Shown piece by piece: positions 1 to 11,159 of a DNA stretch of 64,000 nt. Origin of the DNA: Hyaloscypha bicolor E (lineage: Eukaryota; Ascomycota; Leotiomycetes; Helotiales; Hyaloscyphaceae); assembly GCF_002865645.1 (NCBI RefSeq), contig NW_020194667.1, positions 806,001 to 870,000 of the forward strand, in the 5' to 3' direction. Position 1 is the first letter of the stretch. Every line of letters begins with the position of its first letter. The notes beneath the pieces were generated by a model, which was not told the DNA's origin, made no database searches, and saw only the letters and a program-made list of their open reading frames with translations. Position numbers and translations under genes: made by a program.

Positions 1-433
1 CGAGAATCAAAGCTTGAAATTACCATGCTCATGCTCAGCAACAAGGTCATCCGTTTATAAATCAATTGAAGAATGAACCAAGGAACAGAGCCCAATTAAG
101 TTAGTTTCCGCCACAGCAGGTAGAAGGCGAAGCCCGTGACCTGAAAATCTCCGTCAGCCTCTTGGTCCAAGCAATCTTTCATCTTCCTCACACCTTTTCT
201 CATCTCTCACAGCACCTCACAATTTGGATAATCTGCCCTCAAATCTCTCCGTCCGACAGCTGTTATTTTGCGGAGGAAGTTGCAGGAGCGGACTCGAGGC
301 TCTGGCTGGAAGATCTCTGCGACGGAAAATTTCGTCATCGAGATTCAAGATTGCGGGGTAGAAATTGAGGCTGAGACTCTGGGATCCAACCAGAAAGAAA
401 AGTGGCATCTTCGCCCCTATTCTCGCTGCAGTG
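1..433. other. Upstream region of the PQ-loop gene, no gene seen
   Basis: No convincing coding region is visible. The short open frames here have no family resemblance. The last 200 or so bases presumably hold the promoter and 5' UTR of the PQ-loop transporter that starts at 434. Confidence 0.4.
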
Positions 434-1562
434 ATGGTCCCTCCATCGCAGAATCTCAATTTGGACATCACTGCCATTAGTGGAATTTGCGGGTAAGAAG
501 TCAGGTGGCGAATTAAGATCCAAGCTGACAGGGAATAGGTCAATATCAATCGCGTGTTGGGTCGTTGTCTTCTCGCCTCAGATCGTTGAGAATTTTAGGA
601 GAGGGTCAGCTGATGGGTTGTCGTTGCAATTCATCATCGTCTGGCTTGCTGGCGATGTATTCAATATCCTCGGCGCCGTGCTACAGGGCGTTTTGCCAAC
701 GATGGTGCGTCCTCCCCAATATATCACTAGGGAAAGTACTTACAGTCTCCAGATCATCCTAGCAGTCTACTACACAATAGCAGACATCGTCCTGCTCCTC
801 CAATGCTTCTACTATCGCGGCTTCACCTGGCACGACGAAATCGTGACTTCAAAACCCTCTCACGTTGGTGAAGCCACCGAGCGAACCGGCCTGTTGGCAC
901 CAAATCCCGACCGCTCCCGACGTTCCAGCACCGTCTCAGCGAGCCATCTCTCGCCCGTGGTACCTCTTCTCGAAGCACCCAAAGCCTCCGATCCCCCGGC
1001 CCTCACGCATCTTAAACCAACAACTCGCCTCCAAGCCACGCTCTTCAACCTAATCGCCATCCTCATGGTCTGCGCCGCAGGCGTGATGGGCTGGTACGTA
1101 AGCAACCGCTCGCAGGGCGGGCATTCCTCCAAGAAGTCATCCTCCTCAGATGACATCCTGAACTTCAACCTCTGGGGCCAAATCTTCGGGTATTTCTGCG
1201 CCGTGCTCTACCTCGGGTCCAGGGTACCCCAAATCCTTTTAAACTATCGCCGGAAATCCACAGAAGGCGTTTCCATGTTATTCTTCCTATTCGCATGCAT
1301 TGGGAATTTGACGTACGTGTTAAGCATTTTTGCGTACGAGCCGCATTGTAGCGGCAAGCGTGGCCAGTGTAGGGAAGGAGAGGCGGCGAGTGTTTATGGA
1401 CGGTATATTGCTGTTAATGCTTCTTGGCTAGCCGGGAGTCTGGGCACGCTGTTTTTGGATCTGGGGATCTTTGCGCAGTTCTTTTTGTATAGGGAGCAGG
1501 AGGAATTTTGGGGGGAAGCGGCGGTGGAAAACGGGGAGGGGAGGGGGGATTCGGGGTATTAA
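434..1562 (+). CDS. PQ-loop repeat vacuolar amino-acid transporter (Ypq/PQLC2 family)
   Basis: Predicted polytopic membrane protein of 344 aa related to yeast Ypq1-3/Rtc2 and animal PQLC2, which export cationic amino acids from the vacuole or lysosome. Three exons are inferred: 434-492, 539-704 and 753-1562, with introns of 46 and 48 nt; the splices join LPTM to IILAVYYTIADIVLL, a family-typical run. The first PQ-loop (VVVFSPQIVENFRRGSADGLS) lies near the N terminus and the second (SRVPQILLNYRRKSTEGVS) in the C-terminal half, each followed by helices, with a polar Ser-rich linker between. The start at 434 is the first ATG that splices in frame; it gives MVPPSQNLNLDITAISGICG before the first helix. 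The vacuolar location and basic amino-acid substrate are inferred from the family, not seen. Convergent with the gene ending at 1955. Confidence 0.88.
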
Positions 1563-1954
1563 TGAGGATAGGTTTTGGATATGGAAGGTGTAGGTGCATT
1601 TGGGAGGCTTTTTGAAAAGTGATATTTGGAGATTCGGGAAGTTTTGCTTTGCTTGGGAAAATGGTAGGAAAGTTCGGGCATCTATTTCTTGTTTTTTTCC
1701 GCGGGGGGGGGCCTTGGAAACAGTTGTAAGTCTATTGTACCCATCATCTGGTGTAGAACGCAAAGAAAATACAACAAATCAGACCGCATGCTCATCCCTC
1801 TAAACGTTGTGACGGAGGAAAACCAGCCTCCCCAAGCATCTAGTTCATCAACACAATCGTAATCCTTCTGCTGAATCTCATGGGTCCTCATACTTAACGT
1901 CATAAACAACAGTCTTACTAATACCACCCATACCCTTGGTGCTCTTCTTCCTCT
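1563..1954. other. Convergent 3' intergenic region
   Basis: About 390 bases between two converging stop codons. It should contain both 3' UTRs. A G-run sits near 1700. No gene or RNA is recognised. Confidence 0.4.
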
Positions 1955-3338
1955 TCAACCACCTAAAATTCCCTTCCCACACCCCACACTATTCCCCTCC
2001 GGCGTCTCCGCAAAACAAACCTCACTCACAACACCTATCCCTATCTCATTCCTTTCACTAACACTCCACCCACGAATCCTACTCCTAATCTCCTCCACCG
2101 CTCTCTCCTCCTCTCCACCCCTTGCCGCTCCTTGCTCAAAAGCATCAATCCCATGCATCCTCACCTCTTTCAAGCCCTCTTCAGTGTCGCCACTCCCTCC
2201 CCTCGCATGTCCCATTACATTCCCACTCAACACAGCCGCCGAGGAATTGTTCTTCATAAGGGAAGGGAAGTGCCGGTTCAAGATGGGCTTCAGACAAGGT
2301 AGAGAAGAGCAGATGATGCCAGTGTTGATCTCGACTTCGCACCACGCGGCGATGTTGACTTTGAAGACCGTGAAGTTTATGCTGTGGAAGGCGGGGAGCA
2401 GGGTTACGAGGCGGACGATAGAGACGATGCATGCACTTCGCCATCCTTCATCAGCGATGCTAACTTCTAAATCCGAGAGAGGGGGAGAGGGGTTGAGGAG
2501 GGACATACAACGACCCCACAGCAAACGTCAAACCAAGCATCCACTTCTGTCTCGTAGGAAGTTGCAATCGAACACACATCCTGATCGGCAGTAACAAAGT
2601 TGCGAAGTCAGTAACTATGTTAAATACTGCTTGCACGTAGAAATAATCTTTCTTGTTCACACAACTGCCCGGGATGTAGAAGTCCCACGAGCGAGCAACG
2701 GGCGAGCAGCCGAAGATCTGGATGCCGATGGAAATGAGGATATAGGTGATCTCGAAGGCGCCGATGGCGTAGGCCAGGCGTCGGAAGACGCGATCGGGAT
2801 TGATGCGCAGGTAGAAGAGGAGGATGGAGAGCTTGACGAAGAGGGTGCCGAGGTAGTAGGTTGTGAAGGCGCCGAGATCGATCTTCAAGAATGTTATTAC
2901 GTCGCCTCGGGTGAGGTTCCAGAGGTCGACGCCATAACCGTAGGGAATTGCTGGAGATGTAATCAGTGGGCGCTATCGTTTTTGGGAAGAGGCACGTACA
3001 AACTAGCTCCAATGCAGCGAATGCCCATGAGAAAATCTTTCGGATTGGGGTCAGCGGTGATTTCAGCCCGAGGGAGGAAGAAATACCAGGGCAATGACGA
3101 GGAACACTTTGGGAGAACGTCAGTGCGGACTTTCAAGCCGTAAAGAACTTGACTTACGATCATCTAGACCGAGAAACCTCAGAACATAGGCCCTGGCATA
3201 GAGTCTCATGGCTACAAAAATGGTAGCTGCGCCAGTGAATGGCAGGCAAAATGCATTGAGCTGCCATGAGATATTGGGTGGATTGACAAAATTCGCAGTA
3301 ACTCCGGGGGGTGGAGGGAAAGCTGGAAGGTCGGACAT
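1955..3338 (-). CDS. Fungal rhodopsin-domain integral membrane protein
   Basis: Seven-helix membrane protein of 394 aa of the large fungal 'rhodopsin domain' family, which is not the retinal-binding opsin family and has no firmly assigned function. Five exons are inferred on the minus strand: 3338-3158, 3106-3087, 3036-3000, 2950-2509 and 2459-1955. Exon 2 is only 20 nt and exon 3 only 37 nt. Visible hallmarks are ATIFVAMRLYAR then GLDD at the end of helix 2, WNLTRGDVITFLKIDLGAFTTYY, LSILLFYLRI, and VRLVTLLPAF followed by NIAAWCEVEINTGIICSSLPCLKPI. The C-terminal tail is polar and low in complexity. The start at 3338 is the only ATG near the N terminus; an in-frame TTG just upstream is not used. 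A role in sensing plant or surface cues has been proposed for some relatives (PTH11-like), but this copy lacks a visible CFEM domain. Confidence 0.85.
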
Positions 3339-5696
3339 ATTAACTGGAGCCAAGCCAGCTAGAGAAATCAACTCTAATCAGATAAAGCCGAAATGATGAG
3401 TTGAACATCAATCAAGGTGGATGGAAGGCGGGAGACAGAGGCTCAGCTCGAACACACACTTTTGCTGAAGAGCAGCGATATAGATCGCCTCATCATAGCA
3501 TGTCTAATTCAGATCATGCCGCCAGTGCCAGCGACAGAGGTGTGAACTGTACTTGTAGCTCAAAAGAAAGTTGATCATCATTTTGCTTTTCCTTGGCAAA
3601 GACTCCCGGACGGTGAGGAGGAGGTCATCAATTCGATATTGAATCCTGCTGAACCCGGCTGTTGGTAGTTCGACATATGCAGGCAGTGCAGGATTTCATA
3701 AATTCCGAGAAAAGAAAGCAATACAGGCCTAGAATGTGAGATGTTTCCTCGATTATACTTCTCAAGCCAGCAAGATATGAAACCATCTGAGGGGTAGATA
3801 ATCGTCTTTCAGCTTTTGGGCAAAGGAGAATGACTAGTAGCTTCTAAGTACACTTGCTTTATGCAGATCAGCAAGCAGGTTCGATAACTGGACGCGGTCC
3901 AGATCATGCAGGCAGGGCACCTTCAGATACGCATGATTCCCAGAGTGGGGTGGCCAGGTACAGATACCCGTGGTGTGAATATGTTCCTTGGTAGGGACAA
4001 GCGGTTGAGGACTTCCTCCAATGGAAACCCAGAGCCATCACTCAGGTTGAGGTGTGCCAAAGACCACTGGGCAGGGACGAGGGGCGTTTGAATGCTGGCA
4101 CGGATCCAAAGCTGCAATGTTCCAGGACATGGGTCGGGGATTGTGGCCGCCCAAGCCGTCGTGTGGTGCTAGAAAAATATCGCCAGACGATACTGTAGGA
4201 CGAAAAAGCAAAGGTGTCTAGGGCTAGCAAACAAAACGTGCTCGTAGAAAAGGTGGAAGGGCTGGTGGATCGTGAGTGGTCGTTGGAGAAGGTTTGGCGG
4301 AGGCGTCGCCTGAAACGGGGAGCAACGGGAAGCTAATCCAGGCATGGGCAGGCGCCGAAAGGCCAACTTCACTTCAACTCCAGGAAGACCGTTCCAATTC
4401 TTTCATCGGCATCAAATGATATCGTCAGAATATGACACGATTTATCTTTCAGATGCTATTGCTCGGCAAGTCGTGACAGCTTTGAGGATGGAGCAGGGGA
4501 TTCCGCACCCGGACTGAACTCCTGCTTCCTCTTAAAGACCTGGCCTGGCTCCGCGACGTATCTCACCACTCCCTCGGATCACATAACGAATACGTGCGAT
4601 CGGGGTGTTGACAAGGTAATGGAGCTCTGGTTCGGACTGGTCACCGGAAATCGGTGGGAAAGGCTCGCGATTTGAGGCACAGCAAAGTTGCTTCGACTCA
4701 TCCTGGCAACTTAGCAGCAACAACCCAGACTCCCAAGATCAGTCCCATCATTGCGGATAAGGTCACCATTTTAGTAAAATGGGACGTCCGCATTTGTTTT
4801 TCGTCGTCAAAATAAAGTTGAATATCTTCCAGAGTCAAGCTAGTGAAACGCGGCTTTCATGCGTTTTCGGCTGATCGGATGAGAGCTACCCATACCTTGC
4901 TATCGGGAGGATTTGATTGTATTCGGATTGGGATGCAGTTGCGGGGTACTATCATCTGCCAAAGCAGCCCAGTATACCGCCGCTGGCGGTCATCAGAAAA
5001 ATGTTTCTGAACACAAGATCCCCTGAACTTTCTTGCCAGACCATTCCCAGTTCACTACCCGATCACGAGCGACGAAGTCTGTGCTTCCATAATCTTCCAC
5101 CCCAGCTCTTGCAGCAAGCGCCCGCATGCTTTTGTTTAGTTATCTTAACCGTTGCATATGACAGAGTCGCGCGGCCGCTTCATACTTGGCAAAATCTTGT
5201 CCACTTCCCCGGTATCCAATGGGTTAAATGTGGTTACATTCAGCCCATTTAGGATACAGCCTCGGCGGAAGGGTTGTGGCGACTCGGATGTTGGTGACAA
5301 ACAAAAATGGCCGAAACGGGTGAGCCGAGTTTGCACCAGATGTTCCCGACTGGCTCTTGAGCGAGTCTGTTGCAAGGATATTTATTCACCGCATTGACTA
5401 CAGTGCCCACACCCGCACAGATGCAATACTGCCGGCAATTTTGCAAGCTAGGTTGTATACATCCAGCATGGCCTTATTATTATCTAGAGGATGATCCCTC
5501 CTACATCTCGTTCTTTCAGGTCCTTCACGCGTCTCTTCGAGTTCTACAGTCGCGGTTGCAGCTTCATTTTGTCCATCTAGGACAAAGTATTGTAAAAGTC
5601 AGCAATTGCCATCACATACAGTATCAAACAAAGCTAGTGTCTTGCCACCCTCACCCTCGGACACCTTTGGCTTTTGCTTTGGCCCCACCTCTCAAG
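3339..5696. other. 2.36-kb intergenic region between divergent genes, nothing coding recognised
   Basis: Long spacer between the rhodopsin-domain gene (minus) and the MFS gene (plus). Open frames are short and show no family resemblance. No tRNA, tandem repeat or transposon end was recognised. A pyrimidine-rich stretch from about 5600 immediately precedes the MFS start and looks like a fungal promoter/5' UTR. Confidence 0.4.
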
Positions 5697-7299
5697 ATGG
5701 CTGAAAAGAACAACAGCAACGAACAGCTCGAAGAGCGCAATGGCAGCAACGAGGAGAAGCAGACAGGAGTCAAGCCAACTGGCGATGCTGCCGAAGTTGA
5801 GGCCAACCAAGTCTTGACTGAGTTCACCGAAGAAGAGGCCAGAACGATAATTCGAAAGGTTGACTTCCGCTTGGTTCCGTTACTCTCAATTCTGTATCTG
5901 TAAGTGTTACTCGGGTCTTCCCTTACACGGAGTCGCCGTTAACAAATCTCACAGGATTGCCTACGTCGATCGAAGCAACATTGGAAATGCCAAAATCGCT
6001 GGCATGTCTGATGACCTGAAATTGACTGGCAATCGTTACAATGTAGCGCTCACCGTCTTCTTCGTTCCCTATGCACTTTTCGAAATTCCCAGCAACATCG
6101 TGCTCAAGCTAATCCGCCCATCCATCTGGATCCCCATCCTCGTCTTCTCTTGGGGTACAGTCATGACTCTAATGGGCACCGTATCAACCTACCACGGGCT
6201 CGTTGCTGCCCGTTTCTTCCTCGGTGTCGCTGAAGCAGGTTTCTTCCCAGCAGCAACATACCTCCTCACAATCTGGTACCAGCGCTACGAAGTCCAACGT
6301 CGTATGTCTGTCTTCTACGCCGCCGCATCTCTCTCGGGCGCCTTCTCCGGCCTCCTTGCCTACGCCATCGAGAAGATGAAAGGCATTGCTGGACTTGGTG
6401 GCTGGAAATGGATCTTCATCCTCGAGGGCCTTGTTCCCGTTGTCGTCGCACTCACGCTCTACTTCTTCCTCCCTGATCGACCAGAGACCGCAAAGTTCCT
6501 CACCGAAAGAGAGCGTCTGTTCGTCGTCGACCGCATCGCGCTCGGCACTGGCTCAGGCCGTGGCCGCATCACAAACGCAGACAAGGTATCATGGGCCAAC
6601 ACCAAGGTTGCTTTCTCGGACTGGAAGGTCTGGATGGCCATCATCCCATTCTGGGCTTGCAGCATTGGCACCTACGGCTTCACTGCGACAGTCCCTACCG
6701 TGCTCAAACAAATGGGCTACACCACTGGCAAGGCACAACTCTTGACCATTCCGATCTATGTGGTCGGCATGACGGCTACCCTCATCGTTGCTTTCTGGTC
6801 TGACCAAATCCAGCAGCGCACCCCCTTCATCATGGGTGGTTTCGCAATTGCAGTCGCAGGCTTCATCGGCGAGCTCGCAGTCCCTCATCCCCACCTCCCC
6901 GGCGTGACATATTTCTTCCTCTTCCTAGTTGCCGCAGGACTGTACTGCCCCTTCACTGCCGTCGTCACGTTGGTCGGGAACAACCTCGCGCCATCATCCA
7001 AACGTGCTGTCGGCATGGCTCTTCTCATCTCCATTGGCAACCTTGGTGGTATCTGTGGTAGCAACATCTACTTTGCGGCTGAGGCGCCTAAGTACCACAC
7101 TGGTTTTGGGGTGAGTTTGGCCATTTGTGCGGCTGGCATTCTGGCGGCGTGGATTTTGAGGAAGGCATATCAGAAGGAGAATCGATTGCGGGATGAGCTG
7201 TTGGAGAGGGAGGGCGAGGAAGCCATCCGTGCGAAGTATACGGAACAAGAGCTGTTGGATCTGGGTGATTTGAGCCCGTTCTATCGTTATACCATCTAA
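5697..7299 (+). CDS. MFS transporter, allantoate permease/ACS family
   Basis: Predicted 515-aa proton-coupled transporter of the anion:cation symporter branch of the major facilitator superfamily (relatives of Dal5, Tna1, Seo1), which take up organic anions and vitamins. Two exons, 5697-5899 and 5955-7299, with a 55-nt intron; splicing joins LLSILYL to IAYVDRSNIGNAKIAGM, the family hallmark in the first extracellular loop. An acidic cytosolic N terminus rich in Asn, Glu and Lys (about 65 aa) precedes helix 1. GVAEAGFFPAATYLLTIWYQRYE (split over loop 4-5) and PDRPETAKFL are also typical. The ATG at 5697 is chosen because it follows a pyrimidine-rich leader and opens a family-like N terminus. 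The substrate cannot be told from sequence. Confidence 0.9.
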
Positions 7300-9892
7300 A
7301 TGATTAGCGGGAAGATTTCATTGGAAGCAAGATGTTGTTGAAGACGAATAGGGCGACGATGTTTGGAGGAGTTTGTCGTGTTTGGGTGCTTTGTTGGATG
7401 ATAGGATGATATTTAATTGCAATTGAAGCTTTAATTTCTATCCTCATTGTATCACGTTCTCGTGTCTTCTTTGCCTGCTCGCATTCAACGATAATTGCAG
7501 GCATAGCGCAGCTCGGAGCCTCCGCTACCTGATACTCCAACGGGGTTTGTGGTGTGAGAGTAGGAGGATGGCACAGGACTTTCGTGGTCCGTAATTGGAA
7601 TAGATCAAGTATTGTAAGGCGATGTACAGAATCTCACGACCTGGAATTGGGAACCAAATTTCGACATGGCCCGGCACTGCCTCCGCTCAAGTCCGTGACA
7701 TTTTCGCCATACAATAGTTCTTCGCTACAATATCTTCTTTCGATTGCATTATCTCTTTAACTTTATTAACTTGTAAAGAATCTAAAGACTAGTGTTGCGA
7801 ATAGGTTAGGATTTGTATCTTTAACTTAGATTATACTTACACAGGTTACCTACCCACGGGCTTATTTAGGTTAGCTTTGGTATAGGTCATAGGTTTAATC
7901 TAAATAGCCTCTCGTTTTTTAAAGGTTTGCCTCTCTACATACTTTATTTAAGTTCGGGGGTGTAGATAACATATGTTCAACCTGCTGCGCAACACTGCTA
8001 ACCGTAATAACTTGCGAAAACGAGCGACTCATCGCTTCAAATGGAAGTAAACACGATTTGTAGCGGCGGATTGTTACCAGGGATTTCAGGGGGCAGTCGC
8101 TTAATATCAACACCTGCCAGGGGACATTGTTCCCGAGGTACTACTTCTAGGCGAGGCCTATGCCGCGATAAATGGCTATATTCACGGCTAACTCGGGAGT
8201 AACCCACGAGCGGCCCGTGACGCTGGTTCTCGATGTAGCGCGTTTACTCTCTGTTCAAGAACTACCTCCTAGAACCGGTAAAGCGTCGTCGTGTCACTCT
8301 TATAAAGATGTTGGAAAGTGCCATTGGAGTTTGGCTCGTTCCCAGGCCAGGTATTTACTTATATTATTACTTGCGTCTTTGGTTAACTAGACTCAGTTCT
8401 CACTTCTTTTTTACCACGTCCCGGTTCTGGATTCCCTAACATTATCCCCTGGCTGCAGTTTTAGGCGATATAATTTTGCTTGATTTGCGTCAGAGACTTC
8501 GAGATATATATTTGTGTAATACTTATAGGCGTACTAGCCTCTCTAGCTTCTCCCCTGTCCGGAGAGCCAAAGACCAAAACCTATCACTATGATTAGAGAT
8601 ACTACTAAGGGTTTGTTGGTAGAGAAATGCTCCCCACTGGGAAGTAATAAACGGCATAAAAAGATAGTTCTGCGCAGTGTTGCAGACCACTTCACTTTGA
8701 ACGGGAAAATGGAGAAAGGGTAGTCCGAACTAAAGCTGAACGAGAACGAGAAAAAAAAGGTCAAGCAGAACCTATTCTGCCTAGCACAAGAAGAGCGCCT
8801 GGACCGAGACGGATAGAGCCTATTCGGCAAGAAGACTTCTATAACTTGAGAGACCGGATAACAGATTCGAGAACACCCAGGGTGGGAACAGACAGGGACA
8901 GGCGGGCCACTAGGCGGGAAGCGGACAGAGATAGAAGAGCACCCGACGGGCGGGAAGGAGAGAGGAAGGCATTGTTTTAATATTTCCTGGCTTGTGGGTC
9001 GAGTTTTTGCTCGGAATCATCTGCCGGTTATTTACATTAAGTTGCGATAAAGAGCTTCGGAGATATTTGGAACATATGTTTTGAAATATGGAGTACTATA
9101 ACTCTCAACAACCCTGAAATTCAACGTTCAACTAACATAGAAACTGGTCAACGCTTACAGGACAATGCTGGACGACGATATGGAGAAGCAGTTCGATGTT
9201 CCTCCTTCACTTTCTCCTCATCCTCGTCGTCCTCATTAACCTCCGTAATTTGATCCTCGTTTTGCTCTTCAAAAGTAAAATAATTTTACCATAATAATAC
9301 ATCACCTCTTTAGCTATATTCATGGATGTCAATGCTGTATAGTAGCATGCAGAAGGCATGGATCCTGCGAGTTCAGGGTCTTTACACTTGTCTTGACGGA
9401 AAAGGGGCTTCTCGCTTAGCGAGCTCCAATTCCCGGTTTCTGATGGCGAGTAGGGGTCGTCCACGAACCATCTAATTCATTAAGTTATGAAACAACCAAA
9501 ACTTGAAAAAAAGGAGTCTTTGAAGAAGAAAAGGCATATGTTCAAGCTCTAACTAAAACTATAGGAAGAGAGGAGAGAACTTATAGATCGAGAAGACAAA
9601 AGTATCGGGAACGGATCTTACTTGCAATTGAAGGCGAAGAGGCATCAAGTACTTGGCCACTTTATATGTTCAAGTTTATCTGTAATTCACTCCTCGCTTT
9701 CAGTTTCCTCCTTAAGACGATGTCTCACCAAAGCCAGGCCGCCAAAAATCCCTCCAACTGTCTAAACCATTGATTCCTTTCTTCCCTTTCAGCATCTCTC
9801 CCTCAACTCTAACGCGCGTCCCCAGAAACTCTTTCCTCACTGCCTGCTACTGAAACGCAGACCTTCGTGAAAGGTTCTTACTTCCGCGGATC
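7300..9892. other. 2.6-kb gene-poor region, probably decayed repeat DNA
   Basis: No intact gene is recognised. 7740-7920 is AT-rich. 8540-8960 is rich in GAGA/AAGA and GGCGGGA words and reads as scrambled Lys/Glu/Arg-rich protein broken by several stops, as a decayed coding repeat would. An 85-aa frame on the minus strand at 9207-9464 overlaps a Glu/Asp-rich alternative frame. None has recognisable homology, so no CDS is called. Confidence 0.35.
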
Positions 9893-10273
9893 CTAAGGAC
9901 AATGCCTCACCCAATTCAACCCAGGCAACCTCTTCCACTCCATCTCGTTTCCCTCCCAATTAATCTTCTCCTCGATCTCTTTCAACCTCTCCACAATCTC
10001 CTCTAGCATCTTCCACTCTTCTCCTCCTTTCTCAACCTGCTTCTCCACATCTAACCCAACCGACCAGAGGGTCCAGAGGAAGGTCTTGACATTGTTGATC
10101 GAGAGGTGCAAAAGGTAGAGCTTGTGGATCATGGTGGCGGCTTCCGCTGGGGGCAGTCTGTGGGTTGATTTGGGATTAACGGTCGTATGGAGGATGGAGA
10201 AGCATTGCTGTTCGAGGCGGCTGGGGGTTTGGCCTTCAGGGAGGGCCCGCATTTGGAGGGTGAATGAAGCCAT
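9893..10273 (-). CDS. Small conserved-looking hypothetical protein
   Basis: Uninterrupted 126-aa frame with an ATG at 10273. It has a mixed, soluble, helix-rich composition: an N-terminal MASFTLQMRALPEG, a middle segment AATMIHKLYLLHLSINNVKTF, and a charged amphipathic stretch LEEIVERLKEIEEKINWEG that may form a coiled coil. No family is recognised. The balanced composition and lack of low-complexity favour a real gene over chance, but no intron or homology supports it. It lies alone in a gene-poor stretch. Confidence 0.45.
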   Translation of the reverse strand: MASFTLQMRALPEGQTPSRLEQQCFSILHTTVNPKSTHRLPPAEAATMIHKLYLLHLSINNVKTFLWTLWSVGLDVEKQVEKGGEEWKMLEEIVERLKEIEEKINWEGNEMEWKRLPGLNWVRHCP

Positions 10274-11159
10274 GGGTTTGTTGATACGGGATTGGCAAGG
10301 ATATTGGAATTAAATCAATTGATGTGAAGGGTGAATGCGAAGCAGTTTGTTCGGGTTTTGATTTGGGAAGCTGCTGTGAGGTTCGAAGTGCAAAGAGTGC
10401 TCAGGCCGTACCTACCATTTATGTCATCACAAACACCACTGCCCCAGTCGGAACCACAATTTTTGAGGTTAGTAGGGCCTCGAATTTTACTGTTAAGAGA
10501 TAAGATCCTATGAGCTCAGAAAATAAAAACCGGTTTCGGAAATTCGAGGAGGTATTGAACGGTGAGTGAGTCATTGGCGTCCCGGTCCACTTTCGCTAGC
10601 AATATACATCCAGAATAGACGATTATGTAGCGGATCTGCTAGTGGTTATATAAATATCGACTAACGCAGCAATCTCATGAGATCAGAAAAAGTGTGAGAA
10701 TCGTGTTAAGTTTTTACAACGTTCTTCAGGTTTGGCTTGTTCCGGACATAATTCGGCGAGTACTGAAGTACTTTTTCAAGGGTGTCTCGCTTGGACAATG
10801 GCACTCAAAATAAGCATCACCATTGTCGCTAAGGAATAGGGGTTGCATCCCCTAAGCCTCGTTCCATCCAGCCATCAGTGGTTTTAATGGGTCTCGTGGA
10901 GAAAAGAGACCTAATGCGTATAGGTCTACGAATCCTCGATTAAAAATGGGACTCGTAGAGTCGTAGATCAAGAGAAACGGGGTTGTCGACAGCTGGTCAT
11001 ACGGAGACCAAATGAGGGTGTCTTTCAAAGCTGCACCTCTGCACTGTTCTCGCGCTGTTGCCGCCAATTCCGTAAAGGGATTTGGGAAATGATAGCATGG
11101 AGATAGAGTCCGAATATACAGTTGCACTTCCACAAATCAGTTGGATTATTTTCTTCTCT
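10274..11159. other. Intergenic region, nothing recognised
   Basis: About 890 bases between two minus-strand genes. Only short unrelated frames are present. The part next to 11159 should hold the 3' UTR of the dehydrogenase gene. Confidence 0.35.

Noticed and set aside
2184..3143. Long plus-strand frames opposite the rhodopsin-domain gene (136 and 170 aa)
   Set aside because: They are antisense shadows of a gene with clear family motifs and correct splice sites; their translations are low-complexity and unlike any family.
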